DNA of 16,533 bases. Source: an uncultured Clostridia bacterium. GTDB taxonomy: Bacteria; Bacillota; Clostridia; Oscillospirales; Oscillospiraceae. The stretch spans positions 1-16,533 of the forward strand of contig CAMHER010000017.1 in NCBI GenBank assembly GCA_946184215.1, read 5' to 3'. The notes under the pieces were generated by a model. It saw only the letters and a program-made list of their open reading frames with translations, was not told the DNA's origin and searched no databases. This document shows, piece after piece, positions 1 through 5,953 of the stretch (positions within the stretch are counted from its first letter, which is position 1; every line of letters starts with the position of its first letter). A program made the position numbers and the translations under genes.

Positions 1-41
1 CTGTCAAACGATGCACCCCCCTACGGGCTATCGCTTGACAG
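1..41. repeat. Inverted repeat at window edge
   Basis: Twelve-base arms at 1-12 and 30-41 (CTGTCAAACGAT and ATCGCTTGACAG) pair over their full length if one G-U pair is allowed on the minus-strand transcript; the loop is 17 bases. The stop codon of a 30-codon minus-strand ORF lies within the repeat. It could be a transcription terminator stem or the edge of a mobile element. No T-tract can be judged because the window ends here. Confidence 0.45.
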
Positions 42-120
42 TATCTCCGTGCTTTGCCAAACTCGCTTTTTGCGGCATACGGATGACAACGCCACCTTGC
101 ACCCCTGTGTTTTCATCCAT
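28..120 (-). CDS. Short ORF, unrecognised, possibly a gene remnant
   Basis: A 30-codon frame starts at ATG 118-120 and reads MDENTGVQGG... with a basic C-terminus (...KHGDTVKR) and a TAG stop inside the inverted repeat at 1-41. GGAAGG lies about 15 bases upstream, which is distant for a ribosome binding site. An overlapping frame upstream also stays open for about 30 codons (ending ...LEGFRFQSHG), so this may be the broken tail of a longer gene. I do not recognise the family. The rest of 1-233 shows nothing else that I can support. Confidence 0.2.
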   Translation of the reverse strand: MDENTGVQGGVVIRMPQKASLAKHGDTVKR

Positions 121-233
121 GACTCTGAAATCTGAAACCTTCCAGCTTTTCTGTTCTGAGCGCTGTCAGTTCCTCCGTGCCCAGAATATGCCAACTGTCC
201 ATCTTCATCCGCAAGACTTCTCTCCAGCTTGGA

Positions 234-746
234 TTACAGCTTTTTGGCAAAATCCCTGATTTCGTTCATCTTGCTGTCGGATTTGTTCTCATCGCCATGT
301 GCGGTAATGACGCCAGCATTTTCCATGTTGACATAGGCGGTAAAACCTTTGAACTGGGCAATCGCCGCATCGTAAACTCCCGGCGAGTGAGAGGACAAAA
401 GCAACGCACCCTTCTTGGCCTTGAGGGGCTTTCCGATGCAGTAAAGCCTTTGAATCGCAGCCTCCATCTGAGCCGACATGACGAAATAGTAAATCGGGGA
501 TGCGAAAACGATCATGTCTGCCTCTTTGTAGGCCGGTAATATCTTTTCAAAATCATCCTTTTGCACGCAAGCGCCCTCGCCTTTGGTATGGCAGTATTCA
601 CAGGCCATGCATCCCGCGATCTTCATGCGTCCGACCTGGTATTCCGCCACTTCATGACCGGCGGCTTTGGCTCCCTCACGGAATGCCTGTACCATAGCGG
701 ATGTGTTTTCTTTCCTCGGACTTCCGTTAAAAACTGCGATTTTCAT
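234..746 (-). CDS. Iron-sulfur flavoprotein / NAD(P)H-dependent FMN reductase family
   Basis: The 170-residue protein has a flavodoxin-like fold signature. It starts MKIAVFNGSPRKENTS, where GSPR(x)nTS is the FMN phosphate-binding loop. Residues 46, 49, 52 and 60 form a C-x2-C-x2-C-x7-C cluster motif, matching the compact motif of archaeal and clostridial iron-sulfur flavoproteins that carry a [4Fe-4S] cluster next to FMN. A SPIYYF segment around residue 83 is the usual second flavin contact region. The expected role is cytosolic two-electron transfer from NAD(P)H or ferredoxin to an unknown acceptor. The start is ATG 744-746, preceded by a run of six G (753-758) at six bases. It has its own promoter candidate and lies beyond the recombinase terminator, so it is probably flanking host DNA and not part of the phage operon. 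The physiological substrate cannot be told from sequence. Confidence 0.85.
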   Translation of the reverse strand: MKIAVFNGSPRKENTSAMVQAFREGAKAAGHEVAEYQVGRMKIAGCMACEYCHTKGEGACVQKDDFEKILPAYKEADMIVFASPIYYFVMSAQMEAAIQRLYCIGKPLKAKKGALLLSSHSPGVYDAAIAQFKGFTAYVNMENAGVITAHGDENKSDSKMNEIRDFAKKL

Positions 747-782
747 TGTGTACCCCCCTAAAAATGATAATTCTGCTTTATT

Positions 783-812
783 ATTTTACGCCATATCCCT
801 TCTTTCCTGCAA
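783..812 (-). promoter_or_regulatory. Promoter candidate for the flavoprotein gene
   Basis: On the minus strand TTGCAG (807-812) and TAAAAT (783-788) are separated by 18 bases. This is a fair sigma-A match, 36 bases upstream of the flavoprotein start. It begins right after the T-tract of the recombinase terminator, so the gene would be transcribed separately. Confidence 0.5.
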
Positions 813-813
813 C

Positions 814-840
814 AAAAAAACGCACAGCCGAAGCCGTGCG
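814..840 (-). terminator. Rho-independent terminator of the recombinase module
   Basis: On the minus strand an eight-base-pair stem (CGCACGGC / GCTGTGCG, one G-U pair) closes a TTCG tetraloop at 821-840 and is followed directly by seven T (814-820). It lies 11 bases after the stop codon of the second recombinase, in the correct orientation. Confidence 0.9.
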
Positions 841-851
841 CATCATTTGTT

Positions 852-2426
852 TTATATGCGAATTTCCGTGCCGTCCTTGAATGTAACGCCAATGTCTCCT
901 TTGCCGTAAACCGTCATACATTCGACCAGCGTTCCCCATAGGCCCTCGTCGAACTCCGTCAATGCTGCATCCCGTTGTTTTATCGCCTTGTAGAAGGTTG
1001 CCAGCGTCTCTGCCGTGACTCGTTTCGCATGTATGGCTTGAACCGTCTCGTCGTGTTTGGCCTTCACTTCCTCGTAGCGTCTGACCAATTCGTCATACCG
1101 CTTGCCATATTCCTCTTGGTTCTGCGCGACTCGGGCGTTCTCGCTGATGCAGTTCTGCACCATATCTGCCACCACTTGCATCTCATTCGTCAGATTCCGT
1201 TGCTCGGCTTCGAGAGTGGCCGTGTCGCAAATTCGTGCCCGAACAGCCAGGAGGTTATCCAGCAACGCCTTCTTGCCGTCAAAGAGCTTATTGAACGCCC
1301 TGACGAAAGCTGTCTTGATTTCCTCCTCCGTCAAATGGGGCGTCGAGCATTTCTTGTCGCCAGCGAATTTGTGATTGCATTGATAAACAACGCGGCGATA
1401 CTTGTCTGTACTGTGCCACACCTTGGAGCCGTACCAATGCCCGCATTCCCCGCATTTAATGTGGTTGGCAAAGACAGTGATGCCGCTATAGCGTTTTCCG
1501 ATCCTGCGCCGCTCGATTTCCGCCTGCACAAGGTCGAAGGTCTCCGGCGGGATGATGGCCTCATGATTTCCCGTCACGTAATACTGCGGCACTTGCCCCT
1601 CGTTCCTGACTTGCTTTTTCGTCAGGAAATCCACGGTGTAATTCTTTTGAAGAAGCGCATCGCCTTTCATCTTCTCATTCGTGAGGAGGCTTTGAATGGT
1701 TCGCGGGTACCATCGTTCCCCTCCTGTGGGAGACTTGATGCCGCGCTTCATAAGTTCCCGCCCGATGGCCATATAGGAAAGCCCTGAAAGAAACAGTTTG
1801 TAGATGAGCCGCACGATTTTCGCCTGCTCTGGATTAATCACAAGATTGCCGTCCTCTCCCCGGTCATATCCGAGGAAATGCTTGAATGGGACGGTAACTT
1901 TACCGTCTGCGAAGCGTTTTCTGTGTCCCCATGTGGTGTTCTCCGAAATGCTTCGCGCTTCCTCTTGGGCAAGGCTGGACATGATCGTGATCAAGAGCTC
2001 ACCCTTGGCATCGAATGTCCAAATGGACTCTTTCTCGAAGTAGACCTCCACGCCGTTTTCCTTCAACTTTCGGATAGTCGCGAGGCTGTCCACGGTGTTC
2101 CGCGCGAAACGGCTGACGGACTTCGTGATGATGAGCTGGATTTTCCCGGCGAGGGCGTCCGCCACCATCCGCTTGAACCCTTCCCGATGCTTGGTGTTCG
2201 TCGCCGTGATTCCCTCGTCCGTGTACATCCCGGCGAATTCCCAGTCTTCGCGGCCTTTGATGTAATTCGTGTAATAATCCACTTGCGCCGCATAGCTGGA
2301 AATCTGGTCTTCATGATCGGTGGAGACGCGGGCGTATCCCGCCACTTTGCGTTTTGTCCTGCTGTCAATCGGAGCCGCCGTAAAGCGGCTGATGGTCGCC
2401 GGGATGGTGGTCACTGTTTTTGGCAT
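852..2426 (-). CDS. Large serine recombinase (second of tandem pair)
   Basis: This 524-residue protein belongs to the large serine recombinase (resolvase/invertase) family, which carries out site-specific integration and excision through a covalent phosphoserine intermediate. The N-terminal catalytic domain has YARVS with the nucleophile Ser35, then ITKSVSRFARN and SLAQEEARSIS, all family hallmarks. A recombinase domain follows (about residues 190-310), then a zinc ribbon (CGECG ... C ... C, about 350-390) and a long charged coiled coil (about 400-490), as in phage integrases. I chose ATG 2424-2426 because AGGAGG (2434-2439) sits upstream at good spacing and the protein then begins just before the catalytic domain. 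The longer frame back to 2564 only overlaps the upstream gene. It overlaps the end of the first recombinase by 16 bases, so the two are translationally coupled. Confidence 0.93.
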   Translation of the reverse strand: MPKTVTTIPATISRFTAAPIDSRTKRKVAGYARVSTDHEDQISSYAAQVDYYTNYIKGREDWEFAGMYTDEGITATNTKHREGFKRMVADALAGKIQLIITKSVSRFARNTVDSLATIRKLKENGVEVYFEKESIWTFDAKGELLITIMSSLAQEEARSISENTTWGHRKRFADGKVTVPFKHFLGYDRGEDGNLVINPEQAKIVRLIYKLFLSGLSYMAIGRELMKRGIKSPTGGERWYPRTIQSLLTNEKMKGDALLQKNYTVDFLTKKQVRNEGQVPQYYVTGNHEAIIPPETFDLVQAEIERRRIGKRYSGITVFANHIKCGECGHWYGSKVWHSTDKYRRVVYQCNHKFAGDKKCSTPHLTEEEIKTAFVRAFNKLFDGKKALLDNLLAVRARICDTATLEAEQRNLTNEMQVVADMVQNCISENARVAQNQEEYGKRYDELVRRYEEVKAKHDETVQAIHAKRVTAETLATFYKAIKQRDAALTEFDEGLWGTLVECMTVYGKGDIGVTFKDGTEIRI

Positions 2427-3805
2427 TTCCCATTCGCCTCCTTCCAAGCAATGTACTCGTTGAAGCCCATGCCTGTCCCTTTCCTGCCGCCACTGCAGTT
2501 GTACTCGCTCCACACGGCTTTTCGCTCCGGCGTCCAGCAGTCTCGCTTCGCCGTGCTTCTCCATGTTACCGTTTTCTCTCGCCCGTCCTTGAAATGAAAG
2601 ACGAGGATGCCGTTATCTGGGACGATGACGAAATCAACCCGTGCAGCGAAAGCATCCTCATCAAATTCCGACGTCTCCATTGCTTCGGCACATGCCTGCC
2701 GAAGACATCGCTCAGGTATATCTTTTATGGAGCAATGGCCTAATGCGCCTTTTCGCGTGCCGCACTCCCAGCTGACGATTTCATCACCCAGTCGGGAAAT
2801 TTTTGCTCTGTTTTTCCTCACATTCCGCATGAGACTTTTCCCGCATTGGCCGCACTTAATTTTTCCCGTGAAGCAAGTAATGTTCAAGGACTTGTTGGCA
2901 AGAGCTCCGAGTGCTTTTCTTCGCGCCATCTCCCGTTGCACATAGTCGAAGGTCTCCTTATCGATAATGGCTTCATGGGTATTCGCGACAAAGTACTGCG
3001 GCAATTCGCCACGGTTCTTTTTGCGCTTATGCGTCAACGGATTTTCAATGTACTCTTTTTGAAGCAGCAGATTGCCCGTGTAAGTGACGTTCGTCAAGAT
3101 TACCTTTATATTGGAATCCACGAAACGACAGCCTTTCACAGTCTTGATTCCCTCGGCAGCAAATTCCCGCTCCGTCTCCAGCCTTGATTTTCCATCGAGG
3201 AAGTTCTGGAAGATTCGCTTCACAACAGCGGCTTCCTCGGGGATGATGACAAGATGGTCTCCATCCCAGCGATAGCCCAGCAATCTCGGCCGCCCGTTTG
3301 GGATTCCGCACTCGAAGCGTTTTCTCGTTCCCCATTTGACGTTGTTGGAGATGCTGATGCTTTCCTCCTGGGCGAAACTGGCCAGGATCGACAGCATGAC
3401 CTCGCCGCTGGCTTTGAGGGAGCTGATGTTTTCTTTCTCGAAGCGCACCTCCACGCCGATGGATTTCAAATGACGTATCGTTTCCAACAGGTCGACGGTG
3501 TTCCGGGCAAAGCGGCTGATGGATTTCGTCAAAACGATGTCTATCTTGCCCGCCTCACAATCTCCAATCATCCGCAGGAACTCAGCACGTTTCTTGGTGC
3601 TTGTGCCGGAGATGAATCTGTCAGCATAAACGCCCGCGTATTCCCATTCCGGATTCCTTTGGATCAGATTGCTGTAATGGCTGACCTGCGCCGAAAGGGA
3701 ATGGTTCAGCCGGTCTGTCTCCATCGAAACGCGGGCGTAAGCGGCGACGCGCTTTTTCCGTTGAATCTGCGGAGCGGTCGGTTCAATCCTCTCAATCTTC
3801 CGCAT
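2411..3805 (-). CDS. Large serine recombinase (first of tandem pair)
   Basis: This is a 464-residue large serine recombinase. YARVS carries the nucleophile Ser27, followed by LTKSISRFARN and ASFAQEESISIS of the catalytic domain. A recombinase domain follows (about residues 180-290), and then a zinc ribbon starting CGQCG. It is shorter than its downstream partner because it lacks the long C-terminal coiled coil; in phage integrases that segment controls the direction of recombination. Its C-terminus carries a VFHFKDGRE segment that resembles VTFKDGTE at the end of the second recombinase. ATG 3803-3805 has AGGAGG nine bases upstream. It follows the SHOCT-like gene after 47 bases and overlaps the second recombinase. 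Both catalytic centres look intact, so either a division of labour or a heteromeric recombinase is possible. Confidence 0.93.
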   Translation of the reverse strand: MRKIERIEPTAPQIQRKKRVAAYARVSMETDRLNHSLSAQVSHYSNLIQRNPEWEYAGVYADRFISGTSTKKRAEFLRMIGDCEAGKIDIVLTKSISRFARNTVDLLETIRHLKSIGVEVRFEKENISSLKASGEVMLSILASFAQEESISISNNVKWGTRKRFECGIPNGRPRLLGYRWDGDHLVIIPEEAAVVKRIFQNFLDGKSRLETEREFAAEGIKTVKGCRFVDSNIKVILTNVTYTGNLLLQKEYIENPLTHKRKKNRGELPQYFVANTHEAIIDKETFDYVQREMARRKALGALANKSLNITCFTGKIKCGQCGKSLMRNVRKNRAKISRLGDEIVSWECGTRKGALGHCSIKDIPERCLRQACAEAMETSEFDEDAFAARVDFVIVPDNGILVFHFKDGREKTVTWRSTAKRDCWTPERKAVWSEYNCSGGRKGTGMGFNEYIAWKEANGKCQKQ

Positions 3806-3852
3806 GATTTCGACCTCCTTTCTACCGCTATATCTATCACTCCGCTTCCGCG

Positions 3853-4029
3853 CTAAGTCAACGATATATCGGAGAATAGTGTGCCGAGGGCGGGCTTATA
3901 TTTTTCCCTCATCATCCGCTCGGCTTCAAGGTAATCCTTGCAGGAAAGGACGCCCTTCTCCCAAAGGGAGCGGAACATCCTCATGGCGGATTGGTACGCC
4001 GCTTCCCGTTCCAACGCTTCACGAGACAT
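3853..4029 (-). CDS. Small SHOCT-like protein
   Basis: This is a 58-residue protein starting MSREALEREAAYQSAMRM. The middle part (MFRSLWEKGVLSCKDYLEAERMMREKY) has the pattern of a SHOCT domain: a helix, a Gly-Val-Leu or Gly-Ile-Ile turn, then a second helix with spaced Leu/Glu/Lys. Such short domains are common in Firmicutes mobile elements and have no established biochemical role. The start at ATG 4027-4029 was chosen over an upstream ATG at 4065 because GGAGACG lies just upstream. It overlaps the zinc-finger HTH gene by 11 bases and precedes the recombinases, so it probably belongs to the same transcript. Confidence 0.7.
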   Translation of the reverse strand: MSREALEREAAYQSAMRMFRSLWEKGVLSCKDYLEAERMMREKYKPALGTLFSDISLT

Positions 4030-4399
4030 GGTCGTCTCCAAATCTGTCCGCAATGTAACAGGCATGGCAGCAGTATTTCCTGCCAGCCCTGCCGTGAAAC
4101 GGTTTCCCGCAACGGGCGCAGACGGCGTTTTCCTTCATCAGCCCGGTATGGCCGTTCCACCACTTCCTTCGGCATTTGTCGGAGCAGAACTTCTTTTCCC
4201 GCCGCCCCGGATTCTGCGTCACCGGCTTGCCACACATCGGGCAGATATGTTCGCCCTGCCGCAACTTGGTGACACTCCGATTTCGGCGGCAGTATGATTT
4301 TATCGTGTTTTCCGAAATACCAAGCTCCTTCGAGATTTTCCCATATCCTGCGCCACTCTTCCTCAACAAGGCAATCGCGTTCTTTTGTTCTTCGGTCAC
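4019..4399 (-). CDS. Sigma-region-4-like HTH protein with two zinc fingers
   Basis: The 126-residue protein begins with a helix-turn-helix of the sigma-70 region 4 type (residues 1-40, ...GYGKISKELGISENTIKSYC). Two tandem treble-clef-like zinc-binding units follow: Cys53/56/72/76 and Cys94/97/110/114, each C-x2-C ... C-x3-C. It starts at GTG 4397-4399, with GGAGGACGG upstream at good spacing. It is the first gene of the recombinase module and is transcribed away from the glycine-rich gene. Regulation of the module or a DNA-binding helper role for the recombinases is inferred from position and domain type only. Similar small HTH/zinc genes are known next to recombinases in Firmicutes elements. 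Confidence 0.75.
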   Translation of the reverse strand: MTEEQKNAIALLRKSGAGYGKISKELGISENTIKSYCRRNRSVTKLRQGEHICPMCGKPVTQNPGRREKKFCSDKCRRKWWNGHTGLMKENAVCARCGKPFHGRAGRKYCCHACYIADRFGDDHVS

Positions 4400-4422
4400 A
4401 AGCGCCGTCCTCCATTCCGAGA

Positions 4423-4452
4423 AGAATATCCTCTCACTATTCCACTGGACAA
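4423..4452 (-). promoter_or_regulatory. Promoter candidate for the recombinase module
   Basis: On the minus strand TTGTCC (4447-4452) and TATTCT (4423-4428) are spaced by 18 bases. They lie a short distance before the ribosome binding site and GTG start of the HTH gene. Confidence 0.4.
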
Positions 4453-4487
4453 AAAGAGGTCGGATGGCTCAAAGATAAAAATTTTCG

Positions 4488-4508
4488 TTTCGACACACTT
4501 TCGACACA
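4488..4508. repeat. Tandem direct repeat, possible operator
   Basis: TTTCGACACA occurs at 4488-4497 and again at 4499-4508, an 11-base period of about one helical turn. It lies in the divergent intergenic region, just before the TATACT box of the plus-strand gene. It could bind a regulator such as the adjacent HTH protein; this is inference. Confidence 0.45.
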
Positions 4509-4523
4509 TAACCCATCTATACT
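4496..4523 (+). promoter_or_regulatory. Weak promoter candidate for the glycine-rich gene
   Basis: TATACT at 4518-4523 is a good -10 box. The best -35 at acceptable spacing is only CACTTT (4496-4501, 16 bases). The poor -35 and the overlapping direct repeat suggest that an activator may be needed. The ribosome binding site AGGAGG follows at 4557-4562. Confidence 0.3.
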
Positions 4524-4571
4524 ACAGACAACGAAAAACAACACAACTTAAATTTCAGGAGGTTGAAGAAA

Positions 4572-4808
4572 ATGAAAAAAATGATGTTGGCAGCTATGGC
4601 GGCAATGGTGATCGGATCGACGGGGACGGCTCTGGCAGCGACGCCGGGAGCCGTGGACTACGGGAACAACACAACCCGCATCGAGACGAATTACGCGCAC
4701 TGCGGCGGAGGATACCACCACGGGGATCGCGGCGAACGCGGCGGCTACGGCTGCGGCGGAGGCTATGGCGGCGGGTACTGCTGGGGCAACGAAAACAACG
4801 AAGGCTGA
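4572..4808 (+). CDS. Small secreted Gly/His/Cys-rich peptide
   Basis: This 78-residue protein is the only plus-strand gene in the window. Residues 1-22 form a clear Sec signal peptide (MKKMMLAAMAAMVIGS..., cleavage likely after Ala20-Leu-Ala22). The mature part is about 56 residues, rich in glycine, and contains three cysteines, three histidines, several tyrosines and clustered GGGY motifs. It ends with an acidic, asparagine-rich tail. ATG 4572-4574 is preceded by AGGAGG at nine bases; an in-frame TTG at 4563 sits inside that ribosome binding site spacing and is less likely. I recognise no family. The composition could support metal binding, a disordered envelope protein or an antimicrobial-type peptide, but none of these is shown. 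It is a separate transcription unit between the lysis operon and the recombinases, typical of an accessory (moron) gene. Confidence 0.75.
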   Translation: MKKMMLAAMAAMVIGSTGTALAATPGAVDYGNNTTRIETNYAHCGGGYHHGDRGERGGYGCGGGYGGGYCWGNENNEG

Positions 4809-4821
4809 CAAGCGCAAAAAG

Positions 4822-4846
4822 TTGAGGTCAAAATTTTTGACCTCAA
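4822..4846. terminator. Perfect palindrome after the glycine-rich gene
   Basis: Twelve-base arms, TTGAGGTCAAAA at 4822-4833 and TTTTGACCTCAA at 4835-4846, flank a single T. It lies 13 bases after the stop of the plus-strand gene. It is a strong cruciform or hairpin, but it lacks a clean T-tract, so it may be a terminator stem, an RNA-stabilising stem or an operator. Confidence 0.5.
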
Positions 4847-4850
4847 AAGC

Positions 4851-4893
4851 AAAAGACGGGCATCGGGGAAATTACTCCCAACGCCCGTCTTTT
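4851..4893. terminator. Bidirectional rho-independent terminator
   Basis: Eleven-base arms AAAAGACGGGC (4851-4861) and GCCCGTCTTTT (4883-4893) form a GC-rich stem flanked by A and T runs on both sides. It can therefore terminate the plus-strand glycine-rich gene and the minus-strand late/lysis operon. It marks the end of the phage structural operon. Confidence 0.85.
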
Positions 4894-5334
4894 CTATTTC
4901 GCCGCACAAAAAATGACGGCAACCGCCGCCAGCACGTATGCTATATTCCTTTGCCGCTCAATGCGCCCTTCGTCCTTCGCTCCTCTTCTTCGTACTCCTG
5001 CAATAATCTGTTGGCATTCTCCAATGAGCTCGTCTGCTCGGTCAGCTCCTTCGATAGCCAGTCCAGCTTCACGCTGAGCATCCTCGAGTTCTTCTCGGAC
5101 GCTTCCAATCTCGTCTCCGAGGCTTTCAGCATCTCCTGCAAGTTCCAGAGCTTCTCCCGCTGCCCGTCGTTCACGTTCGACAGCTCGCTCAAGTTCTCTT
5201 CCAAGAGCGTCAGCTCCGACTCCGTGATCTCGTACATCCTCTCCTGTGCTGATGCCGAGGCACAGCCCAAGAGCAGCACCGAGAGCAAAAACAGCAATGC
5301 CACAATACAAAGCCTTCTTAGAAATACCTTCCAC
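4894..5334 (-). CDS. Nested +1-frame ORF, possible inner-membrane spanin subunit
   Basis: This frame starts two bases after the lipoprotein start codon (GTG 5332-5334) and can use the same GGAGG ribosome binding site. It extends past the lipoprotein stop to end exactly at the terminator. The 146-residue translation has MEGISKK, then a hydrophobic segment (ALYCGIAVFALG...), then a long charged Ala/Glu/Arg-rich stretch, and a second hydrophobic segment near the C-terminus. N-terminal anchor plus periplasmic helix is the plan of an i-spanin (Rz type). Against it, the Gly/Ala/Arg composition is what a shadow of the GC3-rich lipoprotein frame would give, and few stops are expected there. A TTG start at 5370 is also possible. 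Treat it as a candidate only. Confidence 0.25.
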   Translation of the reverse strand: MEGISKKALYCGIAVFALGAALGLCLGISTGEDVRDHGVGADALGRELERAVERERRAAGEALELAGDAESLGDEIGSVREELEDAQREAGLAIEGADRADELIGECQQIIAGVRRRGAKDEGRIERQRNIAYVLAAVAVIFCAAK

Positions 5335-5336
5335 AT
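4941..5336 (-). CDS. Phage lysis-module lipoprotein, possible o-spanin
   Basis: This 131-residue protein has a positively charged N-terminus (MWKVFLRRL), a hydrophobic stretch and the lipobox LLGC with Cys25 as the lipidation site. The rest is a predicted coiled coil rich in Glu/Leu/Lys/Ser and without further membrane segments. It follows the lysozyme stop by two bases and has GGAGG seven bases before ATG 5334-5336. Holin, endolysin, lipoprotein is the order seen in phages of bacteria with an outer membrane, where lipoprotein spanins of the Rz1 type disrupt it. In a monoderm host it would need another role. The GC-rich third positions of this frame support it as the main coding frame. Confidence 0.75.
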   Translation of the reverse strand: MWKVFLRRLCIVALLFLLSVLLLGCASASAQERMYEITESELTLLEENLSELSNVNDGQREKLWNLQEMLKASETRLEASEKNSRMLSVKLDWLSKELTEQTSSLENANRLLQEYEEEERRTKGALSGKGI

Positions 5337-5338
5337 TC

Positions 5339-5953
5339 TCACGCCTCCCCAAGACAAAGATTGCCGTCAAACACCTGACCGTCTATTTCCCACGCGTCCG
5401 TAAACTGCCATATCGCCGTTTCCTCCCAATCGCAGTCCTCGTCCCACTGGGCGCACCAAATCGGAATGCCGACGAAAGCCTCCGTGTCGAGACGATTCTC
5501 CAACCAGTCGTAGCTGGCGTAAACGCCGCACTTGTAGCCTCGAACCTCGCAGACACTGGTGAAAGCGATGCACATATCCGTGAGCGTCTCGCTGTCCGTC
5601 ACGCTGTATCGGCGTTTGTACCCGTCCGCGTCCTCCATATCGAACCACACGCCCATCGGGAGCTTGTCCATCGTCAGGCCGCAATCCTTCAGCGTGTCCA
5701 CGAGGAAATGCGCCTCGCGCTCTGCCGCATCCGCGTCCAGCGCATAGCTGTAATAATAAACGCCGATAGCAAGTCCCGCGTCCAGCGCTCCGTTCACGTT
5801 TGCATAGAAGCGGCTGTCGAGATGCCTGTTCCCGTAGCCGAGACGGACGATAGCGAAATCCACGCCCGCCTCCTTAAGCGCCGGCCAGTTGATATGACCG
5901 TTGTTTTCCGACACATCGACGCCCTTTTTGCCCTTTATGTTTTCCAGCATCAT
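5339..5953 (-). CDS. GH25 lysozyme (endolysin)
   Basis: This is a 204-residue glycoside hydrolase family 25 muramidase that cleaves the MurNAc-beta-1,4-GlcNAc bond of peptidoglycan. KGVDVSENNG near the N-terminus carries the family Asp13. VGVYYYSY-like and WFDMEDAD segments follow, the latter with the catalytic pair Asp105 and Glu107, and then PIWCAQWD and IWQFTD near the C-terminus. The catalytic domain is complete and no separate wall-binding domain or signal peptide is present, so it depends on the holin for export. The start at ATG 5951-5953 overlaps the holin stop as TGATG; a second in-frame ATG at 5950 is also well placed after GGGAGG. Confidence 0.93.
   Translation of the reverse strand: MMLENIKGKKGVDVSENNGHINWPALKEAGVDFAIVRLGYGNRHLDSRFYANVNGALDAGLAIGVYYYSYALDADAAEREAHFLVDTLKDCGLTMDKLPMGVWFDMEDADGYKRRYSVTDSETLTDMCIAFTSVCEVRGYKCGVYASYDWLENRLDTEAFVGIPIWCAQWDEDCDWEETAIWQFTDAWEIDGQVFDGNLCLGEA

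Noticed and set aside
2427..2564. N-terminal extension of the second recombinase by 46 residues
   Set aside because: The extension overlaps the upstream recombinase, has no family similarity, and AGGAGG directly precedes the ATG at 2426.
3981..4415. A 144-codon minus-strand frame (MEDGACDRR...)
   Set aside because: It overlaps the HTH/zinc-finger gene in another frame, without domain features. The 126-residue frame has paired CxxC motifs and a ribosome binding site.
4822..4893. Possible CRISPR-like or phage attachment repeat
   Set aside because: The two palindromes are single, unrelated stems with terminator character. No spaced repeats occur anywhere in the window.
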